A DNA stretch of 16,690 nt from Actinomycetota bacterium (GCA_003140115.1 PLIQ01000373.1:527-17216), one strand, 5' to 3'. Positions 7,486-14,640 are shown, numbered from the stretch's first letter. A program made the numbers and translations. The notes: generated by a model from the sequence alone, not told the origin.

Positions 7486-7755
7486 CGGCGCCATCCTCCT
7501 ACCCGCGTCACCTGATACGCCTGGTAGGGACCGTTGGCGGCACCGCCGCGTTCGCGTGACCCGCATCGTACGGGTGCCAGCACGGCGAGCCCCTCCGCCG
7601 CGCTCATGCCCAGGATATCCCCGTATCCTCGCTGCCTATGAGCGTCCCCGCACCGGCCTGGGTGGTGGCCGGCTCCGGCGGGCTAACGTAGATCCGCACG
7701 ACACCGACCAGCGACAAAGGAGTCCGACCACCATCCTGACCTCGGCCGACGGCGG
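7486..7755. other. Intergenic region upstream of the dynamin-like gene
   Basis: This 270-bp stretch lies between the start of the dynamin-like gene and the stop of the TIR-WD40 gene. It holds the dynamin ribosome-binding site (7495-7500), the left copy of the 53-bp direct repeat (7673-7725) and most of an inverted repeat at the TIR gene's end. A 17-codon plus-strand ORF (7638-7691) ends in SGGLT inside the repeat; it is preceded by TATCCT (7624-7629), 8 nt before its ATG. I see no convincing -35/-10 for the dynamin gene and no conserved gene. Confidence 0.5.
7673..7725 (+). repeat. 53-bp direct repeat, left copy
   Basis: This segment matches 10725-10777 in the same orientation at 51 of 53 positions (differences at 7706 and 7715). 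It includes TAACGT (TANNNT-like), a TAG stop and the AAAGGAG ribosome-binding site. In the right copy these lie directly before the mop start codon. Here the similarity stops just after the ribosome-binding site and no mop-like coding sequence follows, so this copy looks like a duplicated or orphaned gene 5' end. Together the two copies bracket the TIR-WD40 gene. Confidence 0.93.
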
Positions 7756-7762
7756 TCAGGAT
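7733..7762 (-). terminator. Perfect 9-bp inverted repeat at the end of the TIR-WD40 gene
   Basis: ATCCTGACC (7733-7741) and GGTCAGGAT (7754-7762) form a perfect 9-bp stem with a 12-nt GC-rich loop. It spans the stop codon (7758-7756) of the TIR-WD40 gene. There is no T-run on either side, so it would be a U-tract-less terminator of the kind often assigned in actinomycetes, or a 3'-end stabilising structure. Confidence 0.5.
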
Positions 7763-10629
7763 CTCAGCAAGCCGTAGTGGCCGGGGTGTGCGCAGGGCGG
7801 GGTGTAGGGCACATCAGGGAGATCCTGACTCCATTGCGATGCGGTCAGGGCATTGCTCGTGGTCGTGCAGATCCGCGTTATGGTGGCGTCGATGTCGAGG
7901 TTCCAGAGCTCAGTGATGCCGTTCATGCCGCCGGCGGCCAGGATAGCGCCGTCGGAGCTGAACGCGACCGAGTTAATGGAGGCGGCCGGACCGGTCAGCG
8001 GCTGTCCGAGCGGAGCGGGATGGGCTGGCTGGGCGACGCTCCACAGCCAAGCCTTCGCGTCCCAGCTTCCTGCGACGAGAATCCTCCCGCTCGGATCGAA
8101 CGCCACGCTGCTGACCGCATTTGTGGGTCCGGTCAGCGGCGTGAGCGCTAGTGGATGGCGTGGATCAGTCAGGCGCCACAGCCCGACCTTGGTCCCGCCG
8201 GCGGCGGCCAGGAACTGACCGTCCGGGCTGATGGCGACTGAGCTGACGGTGCTGGCCGGCCCGTTCACCGCGCTGAGTCGTATCGGGCGCGCCGGGTCAG
8301 CGACATTCCATAGCACTATGGTCCGGGGGACGCCGGCGAAGGCCAGCAGATTCCCGGTCCGGCTGAACGAAACCGACAGGGCCAGCGGGCCGGTCAAGAT
8401 CGGCCCGACCCGCACCGGATGCGCCGGGTCGGTAACGTTCCACAGCCAGACCTCCCCGTTGAAACCGCTTAGGCCGCCCACGGCCAGGGTCTTCCCATCG
8501 GGGCTGAAGGCGAGCGACTCGACGGATGCTTGCGGCAGGATCAACGGGGGGAGCTCGATCGGGCGGGCCAGGTCGCTAATATCCCACAGCCGTACCAGTC
8601 CCTCGGTGGCGGCCTTCGCGGTACCCGGGGCGGCCAGGATCCGCCCGTCTGGACTGAGCGCCATCGAGTCCACGCTGCTACTGCGAACGGTCAGCGCCAG
8701 GCCGTGGCGGCGCGGGTCAGCGAGGTCCCACAGCCATACCGTGCCGTGGGTATCGCTCGCCGCCAGGACCTGCCCGTCCTGGCCGGTCGCCACGGAATCA
8801 ACCGCGCCGCCCGGGCCGGTCAGCACGCTGCCCGGAAGGTTCCACAACCGGACGGTACCGTCGGCGGCGGCCGTGGCCAGATCCGGGGCGTCTGGGCTGA
8901 ATACCGCCGCGCTGACCACCGGGTCCGGGCCGGTCAGCGGCGAGCCGAGCGGGACCGGGCTACTCGGATCGGCGAGGTTCCACAGCCACACCTTGTCATC
9001 ACTGCTGGTAGCGGCGAGTTTCGTGCCGTCCGCGCTGAAGGCGACCGAATCGACGATGTTAGTCGGCCCGGTCAGCGGCTTACCGAGCTGGGCCGGGTGG
9101 GCCGGATCGGCTACGTTCCACAGCCAGACCTTGCTGTCGTAGCTGCCAGCGGCCAGGAATCTCCCGTCGTGGCTGAAAGCCACCGAGTAGGCACCATTGG
9201 CGGGGCCGGTCAGCGGCACGCCCAGTAGGACCGGCACGGCCGGATCAGCCAGGCTCCACAGCCATACCGTACCGTCCCCGCTGGCAGCGGCCATGACATC
9301 CCCGACCGGACTGACGGCCACCGAGTAGATCGTGCTCCTGGGGCCGGCCAGTGGTACACCGAGCCGGACCGGGTGGGCCGGGTCGGAGACGTCCCACCGC
9401 CAGATCGTGTTGTCGGCGTCGGCGGCGACCAGCGTGCGGCCGTCACGGCTGAACGCCATGCTGCCGAACGGCCGGGCAGGGCCAGTCAGCGGCGGCGCGA
9501 GCAAGGCCGGACGGCCCGGATGCTCCGGGTCGGCGAAGCGCCACCGCCAGACCGCATCGCCGCTGCTCGCAGCCAAGGTGGTCCCGTCCGGGCTGAACGC
9601 CACCGAATCAATTTCCGCCTTCGGACCGGTCAGCGGCGAGCCGAGCGGCACCGGGTGCGCCGGATCGGCCAGACTCCACAGCCAGACCTTATCGTCGCTC
9701 GCACCAGCGGCCAGGATCTTGCCGTTCCGGCTGAACGCCACGGAGTTGACCCCCCCGCCTGGGCCGGCCAGCTTGCTCGACAGGGGTTCGGTGGCGGTGG
9801 CCAGCAGCCGCGTCTCGCTGCCCGGCGTGGGGTCGGCCTCGTTGGCGGCAACGTCAAGCTGCGCGGCCAGCGACGGATCGGTGACCGCCAACGCGGCCGC
9901 CTCGTTGGCGATGGTGCCCGCGACGGCTCGGCCACTGAGCTGTCCTGCGTCGTTGAACTGGACAGCCGCGAACACTCCGAGGCCGGTCACGATCGCGAGC
10001 CCGGCCGCCACGATGGCCCGTCGCACCTGCCTCCCATGGCGGCTGGCGGCGACGTAGTCGAGTTGCGCCGCTATCGGCGAGAGTGGTCCCCGCTCCGGGG
10101 CCCTGGCGATAAATGCCTCGTAATCCTTCAGGTCCTTACCCCGCAGCAGCCGGCCACGCTCCTGGGCGGAACCCGCCCATTCAGCCGCGCGGACCAGCAG
10201 CCGGGCATGTGTCGCTGATTCGACTAGGTCAGTGTCGAGCGCGTCGGCAAGCTCCCGCAGCTCAGCGCGGAAATCAGTGTCGCCTTCGAAGAAGATCCAG
10301 TTGAGCTCGCGCAGTTCCCGGCGAATCGGCTGTCCCGGCGCCGCGCGTCGTCGCACGACTGGTATCACCTGTTTTTTCAGGCTCAGGGCGTAGCTGAGTT
10401 CGTCGCCGCAGACATCCGAGGAGAGCGACTCGGGGGAAATGACGAAAATGAACTTGCTGCTGCCACGGATGGCCGCCTCGATCTCAGCCCACCATGGCGC
10501 GGTCAGCCGAACAGTTCTGCGATCCTGATCCCAGGCGATCTCCCGGCCCGGGTGTGACAACGCGTCACGTAAGGTCCGCGCGAAGGACAGATCTTCCCTG
10601 GCGTAAGAAAGGAACGCCGCCGATGCCAC
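7756..10629 (-). CDS. TIR domain - transmembrane - 14x WD40 repeat protein
   Basis: This 957-residue protein starts with a TIR domain (about 1-130: AFLSYAREDLSFA, then CGDELSYAL with Glu77 at the usual catalytic glutamate position, then KKQVIPVV). A linker is followed by a single hydrophobic helix (about 204-223) and a linker of the kind found in actinobacterial WD40 sensors (DPSLAAQLDVAANEADPTPGS). About 14 WD40 repeats of roughly 46 residues follow (about 288-905), with the pattern SVAFSPDG..LA...D..VWLW and spacers of the form DPAHPVPLG.PLTGP. A Cys-containing tail follows. Bacterial TIR domains can hydrolyse NAD+ or make cyclic ADP-ribose signals in anti-phage systems; WD40 propellers usually sense a partner. 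The start is GTG at 10629 with GGGGGTGG just upstream. It is transcribed toward the dynamin-like gene but separated from it by 270 bp and a hairpin. Target and enzymatic activity are not known. Confidence 0.9.
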   Translation of the reverse strand: MASAAFLSYAREDLSFARTLRDALSHPGREIAWDQDRRTVRLTAPWWAEIEAAIRGSSKFIFVISPESLSSDVCGDELSYALSLKKQVIPVVRRRAAPGQPIRRELRELNWIFFEGDTDFRAELRELADALDTDLVESATHARLLVRAAEWAGSAQERGRLLRGKDLKDYEAFIARAPERGPLSPIAAQLDYVAASRHGRQVRRAIVAAGLAIVTGLGVFAAVQFNDAGQLSGRAVAGTIANEAAALAVTDPSLAAQLDVAANEADPTPGSETRLLATATEPLSSKLAGPGGGVNSVAFSRNGKILAAGASDDKVWLWSLADPAHPVPLGSPLTGPKAEIDSVAFSPDGTTLAASSGDAVWRWRFADPEHPGRPALLAPPLTGPARPFGSMAFSRDGRTLVAADADNTIWRWDVSDPAHPVRLGVPLAGPRSTIYSVAVSPVGDVMAAASGDGTVWLWSLADPAVPVLLGVPLTGPANGAYSVAFSHDGRFLAAGSYDSKVWLWNVADPAHPAQLGKPLTGPTNIVDSVAFSADGTKLAATSSDDKVWLWNLADPSSPVPLGSPLTGPDPVVSAAVFSPDAPDLATAAADGTVRLWNLPGSVLTGPGGAVDSVATGQDGQVLAASDTHGTVWLWDLADPRRHGLALTVRSSSVDSMALSPDGRILAAPGTAKAATEGLVRLWDISDLARPIELPPLILPQASVESLAFSPDGKTLAVGGLSGFNGEVWLWNVTDPAHPVRVGPILTGPLALSVSFSRTGNLLAFAGVPRTIVLWNVADPARPIRLSAVNGPASTVSSVAISPDGQFLAAAGGTKVGLWRLTDPRHPLALTPLTGPTNAVSSVAFDPSGRILVAGSWDAKAWLWSVAQPAHPAPLGQPLTGPAASINSVAFSSDGAILAAGGMNGITELWNLDIDATITRICTTTSNALTASQWSQDLPDVPYTPPCAHPGHYGLLRS

Positions 10630-10782
10630 CGCTCCACCCCCAAGAATTTGCGACTAAATCAGATGATAAGCACCCCGCTGGACGCTCAGGCCGCCGGGCT
10701 GGTGGCCCAGGCCAGGCACAATAACTCCGGCGGGCTAACGTAGATCCGCACGACACCAACCAGCGATAAAGGAGTCCCACTC
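10630..10782. promoter_or_regulatory. Divergent intergenic region between TIR-WD40 and mop
   Basis: This region separates divergently transcribed genes. Its TIR-proximal third (10641-10675) is AT-richer than its surroundings, as expected for promoters, but I cannot assign clear -35/-10 elements. It contains the right copy of the direct repeat and a 26-codon plus-strand ORF (10663-10743) ending NNSGGLT. That ORF lacks a visible ribosome-binding site and may be a remnant or leader. Confidence 0.4.
10725..10777 (+). repeat. 53-bp direct repeat, right copy, forming the mop 5' region
   Basis: This is the partner of 7673-7725 (51/53 identical). It carries a TAACGT hexamer (10736-10741) that fits the actinobacterial -10 pattern TANNNT, and the AAAGGAG ribosome-binding site of mop (10768-10774, 8 nt before the ATG). 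Because the gene that uses this segment follows here, this copy is probably the original. Confidence 0.9.
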
Positions 10783-10989
10783 ATGCAGCTAAGCGCGCGC
10801 AACCAGATCCCGGCCACCGTGGTCAGCATCAACTCCGGAGAGGCCATCGCCAACGTTGAGCTGGCCGCCGACGGTACCCGGCTGGTGGCCTCGATCACCG
10901 TCGAAGCCGTCAAGGAGCTCGGCCTAGCCGAAGGCAGCCAGGTCACCGCCATCATCAAGGCCTCCGATGTCATCCTCGCGACCGCCTGA
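10783..10989 (+). CDS. mop: Molbindin (Mop/TOBE domain), molybdate-binding protein
   Basis: This 68-residue protein is a single Mop/TOBE domain, beginning MQLSARNQIPATVVSINSGE and continuing ANVELAADGTRLVASITVEA, then LGLAEGSQVTAIIKASDVIL. This is the typical molbindin pattern also seen at the C-termini of ModC and ModE. Molbindins form small oligomers that bind molybdate or tungstate in the cytoplasm and are thought to buffer the oxyanion for molybdenum cofactor use. The ATG is 8 nt after AAAGGAG. No molybdate transporter or cofactor gene is in the window. The next gene starts 12 nt downstream, so co-transcription with the hydrolase is likely. Confidence 0.93.
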   Translation: MQLSARNQIPATVVSINSGEAIANVELAADGTRLVASITVEAVKELGLAEGSQVTAIIKASDVILATA

Positions 10990-11001
10990 ACTCGCTGACT
11001 C

Positions 11002-11874
11002 GTGCAGCGGACAGCCCGAACCCCCGACGGCCGCACGCTGGCCATCGAAGAAGCCGGCGACCCGAACGGCCACCCGGTCCTGGTCCACGAGGGCACGCCG
11101 AACTCCCGGCACCTGTACCCGCCGACCGCGATCGACGCCGCCGTCCGCGGCCTGCGCCTGATCAGCTACGACCGGCCCGGCTACGGCGGCTCGACCCCCC
11201 AGCCGGGCCGCACCGTGGCCGACTGCGCGGCCGACGTGCGCGCCATCTGCGCGGAGCTCGGCATCGGCCGGCTGGCCATGTGGGGCATCTCCGGCGGCGG
11301 GCCGCACGTCCTGGCCTGCGCAGCGCTGCTGCCCGACCTGGTCAGCGCGGTCGCGTCGCTGGCCTCACTGGCCCCTCTGGACGGCGACGGGCTCGACTGG
11401 TTCGCCGGCATGGGCGAGCTCAACGCCGATGACACCCGGCTGTTCCTGCGAGACCGGGAGGCGGCCCGGGCCAAGCTGGAGGCTGACCGTGAGGAGGTCC
11501 TGGAGGCGTCGCCGGCCGATCTAGCCGGCAGGCTGCGAACCCTGCTGTCGCCGACCGACGCGGCGGTCCTCAATGACGGGCTGGCTGACTTCCTCGTCTA
11601 CTGCGAACACGAGGGCTTGGCGCCCAGCGTCGAGGGCTGGTGGGACGACGGCGTGGCCCACTGCACCCCGTGGGGTTTCGAGCTGTCCGCCATCTCGGTC
11701 CCGGTCCTGCTCATGCACGGCCGGCAGGACCAGTTCGTGCCCTTCGGCCACGGCCAGTGGCTCGCCGCCCACATCCCCGGCGTCGAGGCCCGGTTGTTCG
11801 ACCATGACGGCCACCTGACCCTGCTGACCAACCGCGTCCCCGAGGTGCACGCCTGGCTAAAGGACCGGCTGTAG
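11002..11874 (+). CDS. Alpha/beta hydrolase
   Basis: This 290-residue protein is a cytoplasmic alpha/beta-hydrolase-fold enzyme. It shows the oxyanion strand region VLVHEGTPNSRH, the DRPGYGGS turn typical of the fold, and the nucleophile elbow GISGG with Ser97. The acid is Asp243 in HGRQDQFVP and the base His271 in DHDGHLTLL, so the triad is complete. A cap region (about 130-220) is helical and acidic. The fold covers esterases, lactonases and haloperoxidase-like enzymes, so the substrate cannot be stated. The GTG start at 11002 lies 12 nt after mop and lacks a strong ribosome-binding site, suggesting coupling. A MarR regulator follows 61 nt downstream in the same direction. Confidence 0.88.
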   Translation: MQRTARTPDGRTLAIEEAGDPNGHPVLVHEGTPNSRHLYPPTAIDAAVRGLRLISYDRPGYGGSTPQPGRTVADCAADVRAICAELGIGRLAMWGISGGGPHVLACAALLPDLVSAVASLASLAPLDGDGLDWFAGMGELNADDTRLFLRDREAARAKLEADREEVLEASPADLAGRLRTLLSPTDAAVLNDGLADFLVYCEHEGLAPSVEGWWDDGVAHCTPWGFELSAISVPVLLMHGRQDQFVPFGHGQWLAAHIPGVEARLFDHDGHLTLLTNRVPEVHAWLKDRL

Positions 11875-11935
11875 GAAACGGCCGCAGGCTGAGATGATTG
11901 ACGAACCCAGCTCGGTCTCAAGGGGGTGGGCGACC

Positions 11936-12391
11936 ATGGACGACGAGACAGTCATCCGACTGCGGCGGGTCATCCTGCGGCTCGCGCGGCAGCTGAACGC
12001 GGCCTCGGCGGGGGAGGGGCTGACCCCGACCCAGGCGTCCGTGCTCGGCATCGTCACGCACCGCGGCCCGCTCGGCCTCACCGAGCTCACCGAGATCGAG
12101 GGTCTCAACCCGACCATGCTGTCCCGGGTCGTGGGCAAGCTCGACTCGTTCGGCCTGATCCGCCGGCTGCGTGACCCCGAAGACTTCCGCGCCGCCCGGG
12201 TCGAGGTCACCTCCGAGGGCAGGCAGGCCAATCAGCGGATCGCCGCGCAACGAGCCGCGATCCTGTCCGAACGCGTAGCGGACCTGCCCCCCGAGCAGGA
12301 AGCCGCCCTGGTCGCCGCGTTGCCCGCGCTGGAGAACCTGGGCGAGGACCTGCGCGCGGCGGTCCGCCGCGGCCGCGGCGAGCGGGCCTGA
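11936..12391 (+). CDS. MarR family transcriptional regulator
   Basis: This 151-residue protein has the MarR winged-helix fold. A dimerisation helix (MDDETVIRLRRVILRLARQL) is followed by the helix-turn-helix LTELTEIEGLNPTMLSRVVGKLDSFGL and the wing DPEDFRAARVEVTSEG. A long C-terminal helix pair (about 100-150) completes the dimer interface. An in-frame ATG lies at 11894, but the ATG at 11936 is preferred because it gives the usual family length and has a G-rich AGGGGGTGG ribosome-binding site 7 nt upstream. It probably regulates the adjacent hydrolase or the convergent exporter; the ligand is unknown. It ends 5 nt from the stop of the convergent MFS gene. Confidence 0.9.
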   Translation: MDDETVIRLRRVILRLARQLNAASAGEGLTPTQASVLGIVTHRGPLGLTELTEIEGLNPTMLSRVVGKLDSFGLIRRLRDPEDFRAARVEVTSEGRQANQRIAAQRAAILSERVADLPPEQEAALVAALPALENLGEDLRAAVRRGRGERA

Positions 12392-12417
12392 CCGGGTCAG
12401 CTCTGGCGAGGCGCCAG
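12388..12417. terminator. Two back-to-back hairpins between convergent genes
   Basis: CTGACC/GGTCAG (12388-12400, one-base centre) and CTGGCG/CGCCAG (12403-12417, 3-nt loop) are two perfect 6-bp inverted repeats. They cover the stop codons of the convergent MarR (plus) and MFS (minus) genes. Neither is followed by a T-run. Their position fits a bidirectional, U-tract-less terminator, with the second hairpin inside the last codons of the MFS gene. Confidence 0.45.
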
Positions 12418-14085
12418 CTCGTTCCAGTCGTCCAGGGTGGTCAGGGTCCCGGGCGCGTCCGGGTTGACGACCAGGATGTCGGTGTCAGCGTGCCGCCATA
12501 GTTCCTGGCTGGCGCTGTCGTCCATCAGCGCGGGCAGCCCGCCGTGGGACGGGGCGCCGACCACGATGGTGCTAGCCCCGATGGAGGCGGCGTACTCGGC
12601 GATCATCCGGCCGGCCGCCCCGTGACCGGGGGCGTGCAGCAGGACCTGGCCATCGGCGAGCACGCCGCGGGCGGCCAGCAGGTCCAGCTGGTTCTCGACC
12701 AGTGCCCGGGCGTCCGGCAGGTCCTCGCCGTCGGTGGCCGTGTCGCTCGCGGTGACGTCCTCCTGGGCATGCACCACGTACACGGTGCGCCCGTCGGCCG
12801 CGGCCAGCCGGGCCGCGGTCTCGATGACCAGCCCCCCCATCGGTGAGTCGTCGATGGCGGCCAGGATCACGCCCTTCGTCGCTTGCGGTGCCGTGGCGCC
12901 CACCTGCTCGGCCTGGACCCGTTCGGCCTCGGTCAGCAGGCTCCGGGCGGTAGTCAAGATGGCGATGCCCACCACGATCGCGCCGGCCCCGATGAAGAAC
13001 GGGAAGTGGATGTTGACCGCGATGACCATCCGGCCCGCCGCGTAGGGGGCCAGGCCGCCGCCGATGAACCGGACGAAGCTGTAGGCCGCCGAAGCCACCG
13101 GCTTCTCCACTGGCGACACGGTCATGACGGCCTGGGTGGTGACCGTGTTGTTGATCCCGATGAAGATCCCCGACACGATGACGGCCGGGATCAGTACCGC
13201 GTTGTCCGTCGTCCAGATGGCGATGACCAGCACCACCACCGCGAAGGCGGACAGGTTCAGGTACATGGTCCTGGCGATGCCCAGGCTGGCCTGCAGCCGG
13301 GGGGCGCCGAACACCGCGAAGAGGGCCACGAAGATGCCCCACCCGGTGAAGACCAGCCCAAGCCGGATCGGGCTCAGGTTCATCGGGAACGGCGCGTAGC
13401 CCAGGACGGTGAAGAAGCCCCAGTTGTAGCACAGCGCGGTCAGCGACAGGGTGAGCAGGCCGCGGTGCCGCAGCGCGCGCAGCGGCGCGGACAGTCCGGT
13501 CTTGTGCGCGGGCTTCGGAGTGGGCTCGACCAGCACAACGGTCGCGATCAGCGCGATGGCCATCAGGACCGAGACCCCGTAGAACGGGCCCCGCCAGCTG
13601 ATCTCGCCCAGGGTGCCGCCCAGCAGCGGGCCGACCGCGATGCCGACGCCAAGCGCGGTCTCGTACAGCACGATGGCGCCCGCGAACCCGCCGCTGGCCG
13701 AGGCCACGATCACCGCCAGCGAGGTGGCGATGAACAGGGCGTTGCCCACGCCCCAGCCGGCCCGGAAGCCGATGATCTGACTGATGCCGGGCGAGGCTCC
13801 AGCCAGCGCGCTGAACACCACGATCAGGATCAGCCCCGCGATCAGCGTCTTCTTGGCCCCCAGCCGGCTGGACACCCAGTTGGTGATCAGCATCGCGACC
13901 GCCGTGACCACCAGGTAGCTGGTGAACAGCAGCGTCACCTCGCTCGGCGAGGCGTGCAGCTGGTGAGAGATGGCGGGCAGGATCGGGTCCACCAGCCCGA
14001 TGCCCATGAACGACACGACGCAGGCGAACGCGACGGCGAAGACGGCCTTCGGCTGCCGGAACGGACTCGCGACCGAGCCACTCAT
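12397..14085 (-). CDS. MFS transporter fused to a C-terminal universal stress protein (UspA) domain
   Basis: This 562-residue protein has an N-terminal major facilitator domain of about 12 helices (about 15-385). It carries the loop 2-3 motif NWVSSRLGAKKTLIAG and the exporter motif C-like ETALGVGIAVGPLLGG, which point to a proton-driven drug exporter (DHA1-like). A UspA domain (about 404-545) follows, beginning KGVILAAIDDSP and containing VVGAPSHGGLPALMDDSAS, which resembles the ATP-binding G-2X-G-9X-G(S/T) loop. USP domains bind ATP or adenine nucleotides and might regulate transport. ATG 14085 is chosen because GGAG lies 7 nt upstream and the start shares a base with the MarR stop (TGATG). 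A GTG one codon earlier is possible. The gene is co-transcribed with the MarR gene. Confidence 0.9.
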   Translation of the reverse strand: MSGSVASPFRQPKAVFAVAFACVVSFMGIGLVDPILPAISHQLHASPSEVTLLFTSYLVVTAVAMLITNWVSSRLGAKKTLIAGLILIVVFSALAGASPGISQIIGFRAGWGVGNALFIATSLAVIVASASGGFAGAIVLYETALGVGIAVGPLLGGTLGEISWRGPFYGVSVLMAIALIATVVLVEPTPKPAHKTGLSAPLRALRHRGLLTLSLTALCYNWGFFTVLGYAPFPMNLSPIRLGLVFTGWGIFVALFAVFGAPRLQASLGIARTMYLNLSAFAVVVLVIAIWTTDNAVLIPAVIVSGIFIGINNTVTTQAVMTVSPVEKPVASAAYSFVRFIGGGLAPYAAGRMVIAVNIHFPFFIGAGAIVVGIAILTTARSLLTEAERVQAEQVGATAPQATKGVILAAIDDSPMGGLVIETAARLAAADGRTVYVVHAQEDVTASDTATDGEDLPDARALVENQLDLLAARGVLADGQVLLHAPGHGAAGRMIAEYAASIGASTIVVGAPSHGGLPALMDDSASQELWRHADTDILVVNPDAPGTLTTLDDWNELAPRQS

Positions 14086-14597
14086 CACCGTTCTCCAATC
14101 GTCAGGCCAGCCACCGCCGGCTCGCCGCGCTGGACGTTGGCCAGGGCACTGGCCGCCACCGGCTCGCCGCGTTCGGCGTTGACCAGGGCATCCATGGCCG
14201 GCAGGGCCGCGGCCAGCGCCTCTCGCTCGTCCGGGCTGAGCCGGTTCAGCAGCCCGGTCACCTGCTCGGCCCGCACCGCCCGCCGTCCGGCCAGCATGGC
14301 CCGGCCGTCGGCAGTGATGCGCACCTGCACCACTCGTCCATCAGCTGGATCCGCGGCCCGGTCGACCAGACCCGCGTCCTCCAGCCGGGCGATCAGCTGC
14401 GTCATGGCCGGCTGCGTCACGCCTTCCCGTGTGGCCAGCCAGGTCAGACGGCATGGCCCGGATCGCTCCAGGGTGGCCAGCGTCGCGGCCGCCGTCAGCG
14501 ACAGCCCGCTCGCCGGGCTCAGCGACCGGAACAGCCCGATCAGCCGCTCCAGCGCCGCCGCGACCCCGGCGGCCAACGCCTCGTCGGGAATTTCCAT
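14085..14597 (-). CDS. MarR family transcriptional regulator of the MFS-USP operon
   Basis: This 170-residue MarR-type winged-helix protein has the HTH WLATREGVTQPAMTQLIARL followed by a wing with DPADGRVVQVRITADGR, then a dimerisation helix with LSPDEREALAAALPAM. It is the first gene of an operon with the MFS-USP exporter (stop and start overlap), the classic layout of a repressor that controls efflux and itself. The start codon lies within an AT-rich palindrome, and a -10-like TATAAA sits 6 nt before the ATG, so the mRNA may be leaderless. The C-terminus carries a 14-residue tandem duplication (NAERGEPVAAS... then NVQRGEPAVAG...). The inducing ligand is unknown. Confidence 0.9.
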   Translation of the reverse strand: MEIPDEALAAGVAAALERLIGLFRSLSPASGLSLTAAATLATLERSGPCRLTWLATREGVTQPAMTQLIARLEDAGLVDRAADPADGRVVQVRITADGRAMLAGRRAVRAEQVTGLLNRLSPDEREALAAALPAMDALVNAERGEPVAASALANVQRGEPAVAGLTIGER

Positions 14598-14640
14598 AAG
14601 TTATTTATATCATTTCCTTATGTATCCGCAAGACAGGCGA
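14595..14640 (-). promoter_or_regulatory. Palindromic operator and probable leaderless promoter of the MarR-MFS operon
   Basis: In a GC-rich setting, 14595-14622 is a strongly AT-rich imperfect palindrome with perfect outer arms CATAAG/CTTATG and an ATAT centre. On the minus strand TATAAA lies 6 nt before the ATG at 14597, and TTGCGG lies 16 nt further upstream, giving a plausible -35/-10 pair whose transcript would begin at or next to the start codon. No ribosome-binding site is visible. A MarR dimer bound to the palindrome would cover the -10 and start point. Confidence 0.6.

Noticed and set aside
7822..7850. A second inverted repeat CCTGAC...GTCAGG near the TIR gene end
   Set aside because: It lies inside the coding sequence of the C-terminal tail, has only a 6-bp stem with a 14-nt loop, and may be chance or codon-driven similarity to the stronger hairpin at 7733.
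8231..9228. Repetitive plus-strand frames opposite the WD40 region, resembling a tandem-repeat protein
   Set aside because: The periodicity is the antisense image of the roughly 138-bp WD40 repeat units.
7800..9780. Regular repeats that might be a CRISPR or satellite array
   Set aside because: The unit is about 138 bp, diverged, in frame and codes for WD40 blades. There are no short identical repeats with unique spacers.
7673..10777. A complete insertion sequence or composite transposon around the TIR gene
   Set aside because: There is no transposase or recombinase gene and the flanking copies are direct, without terminal inverted repeats.
10725..10782. A possible molybdenum-cofactor riboswitch before mop
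   Set aside because: The leader is too short, shows none of the expected multi-stem structure, and the conserved block is explained by the direct repeat with promoter and ribosome-binding site.
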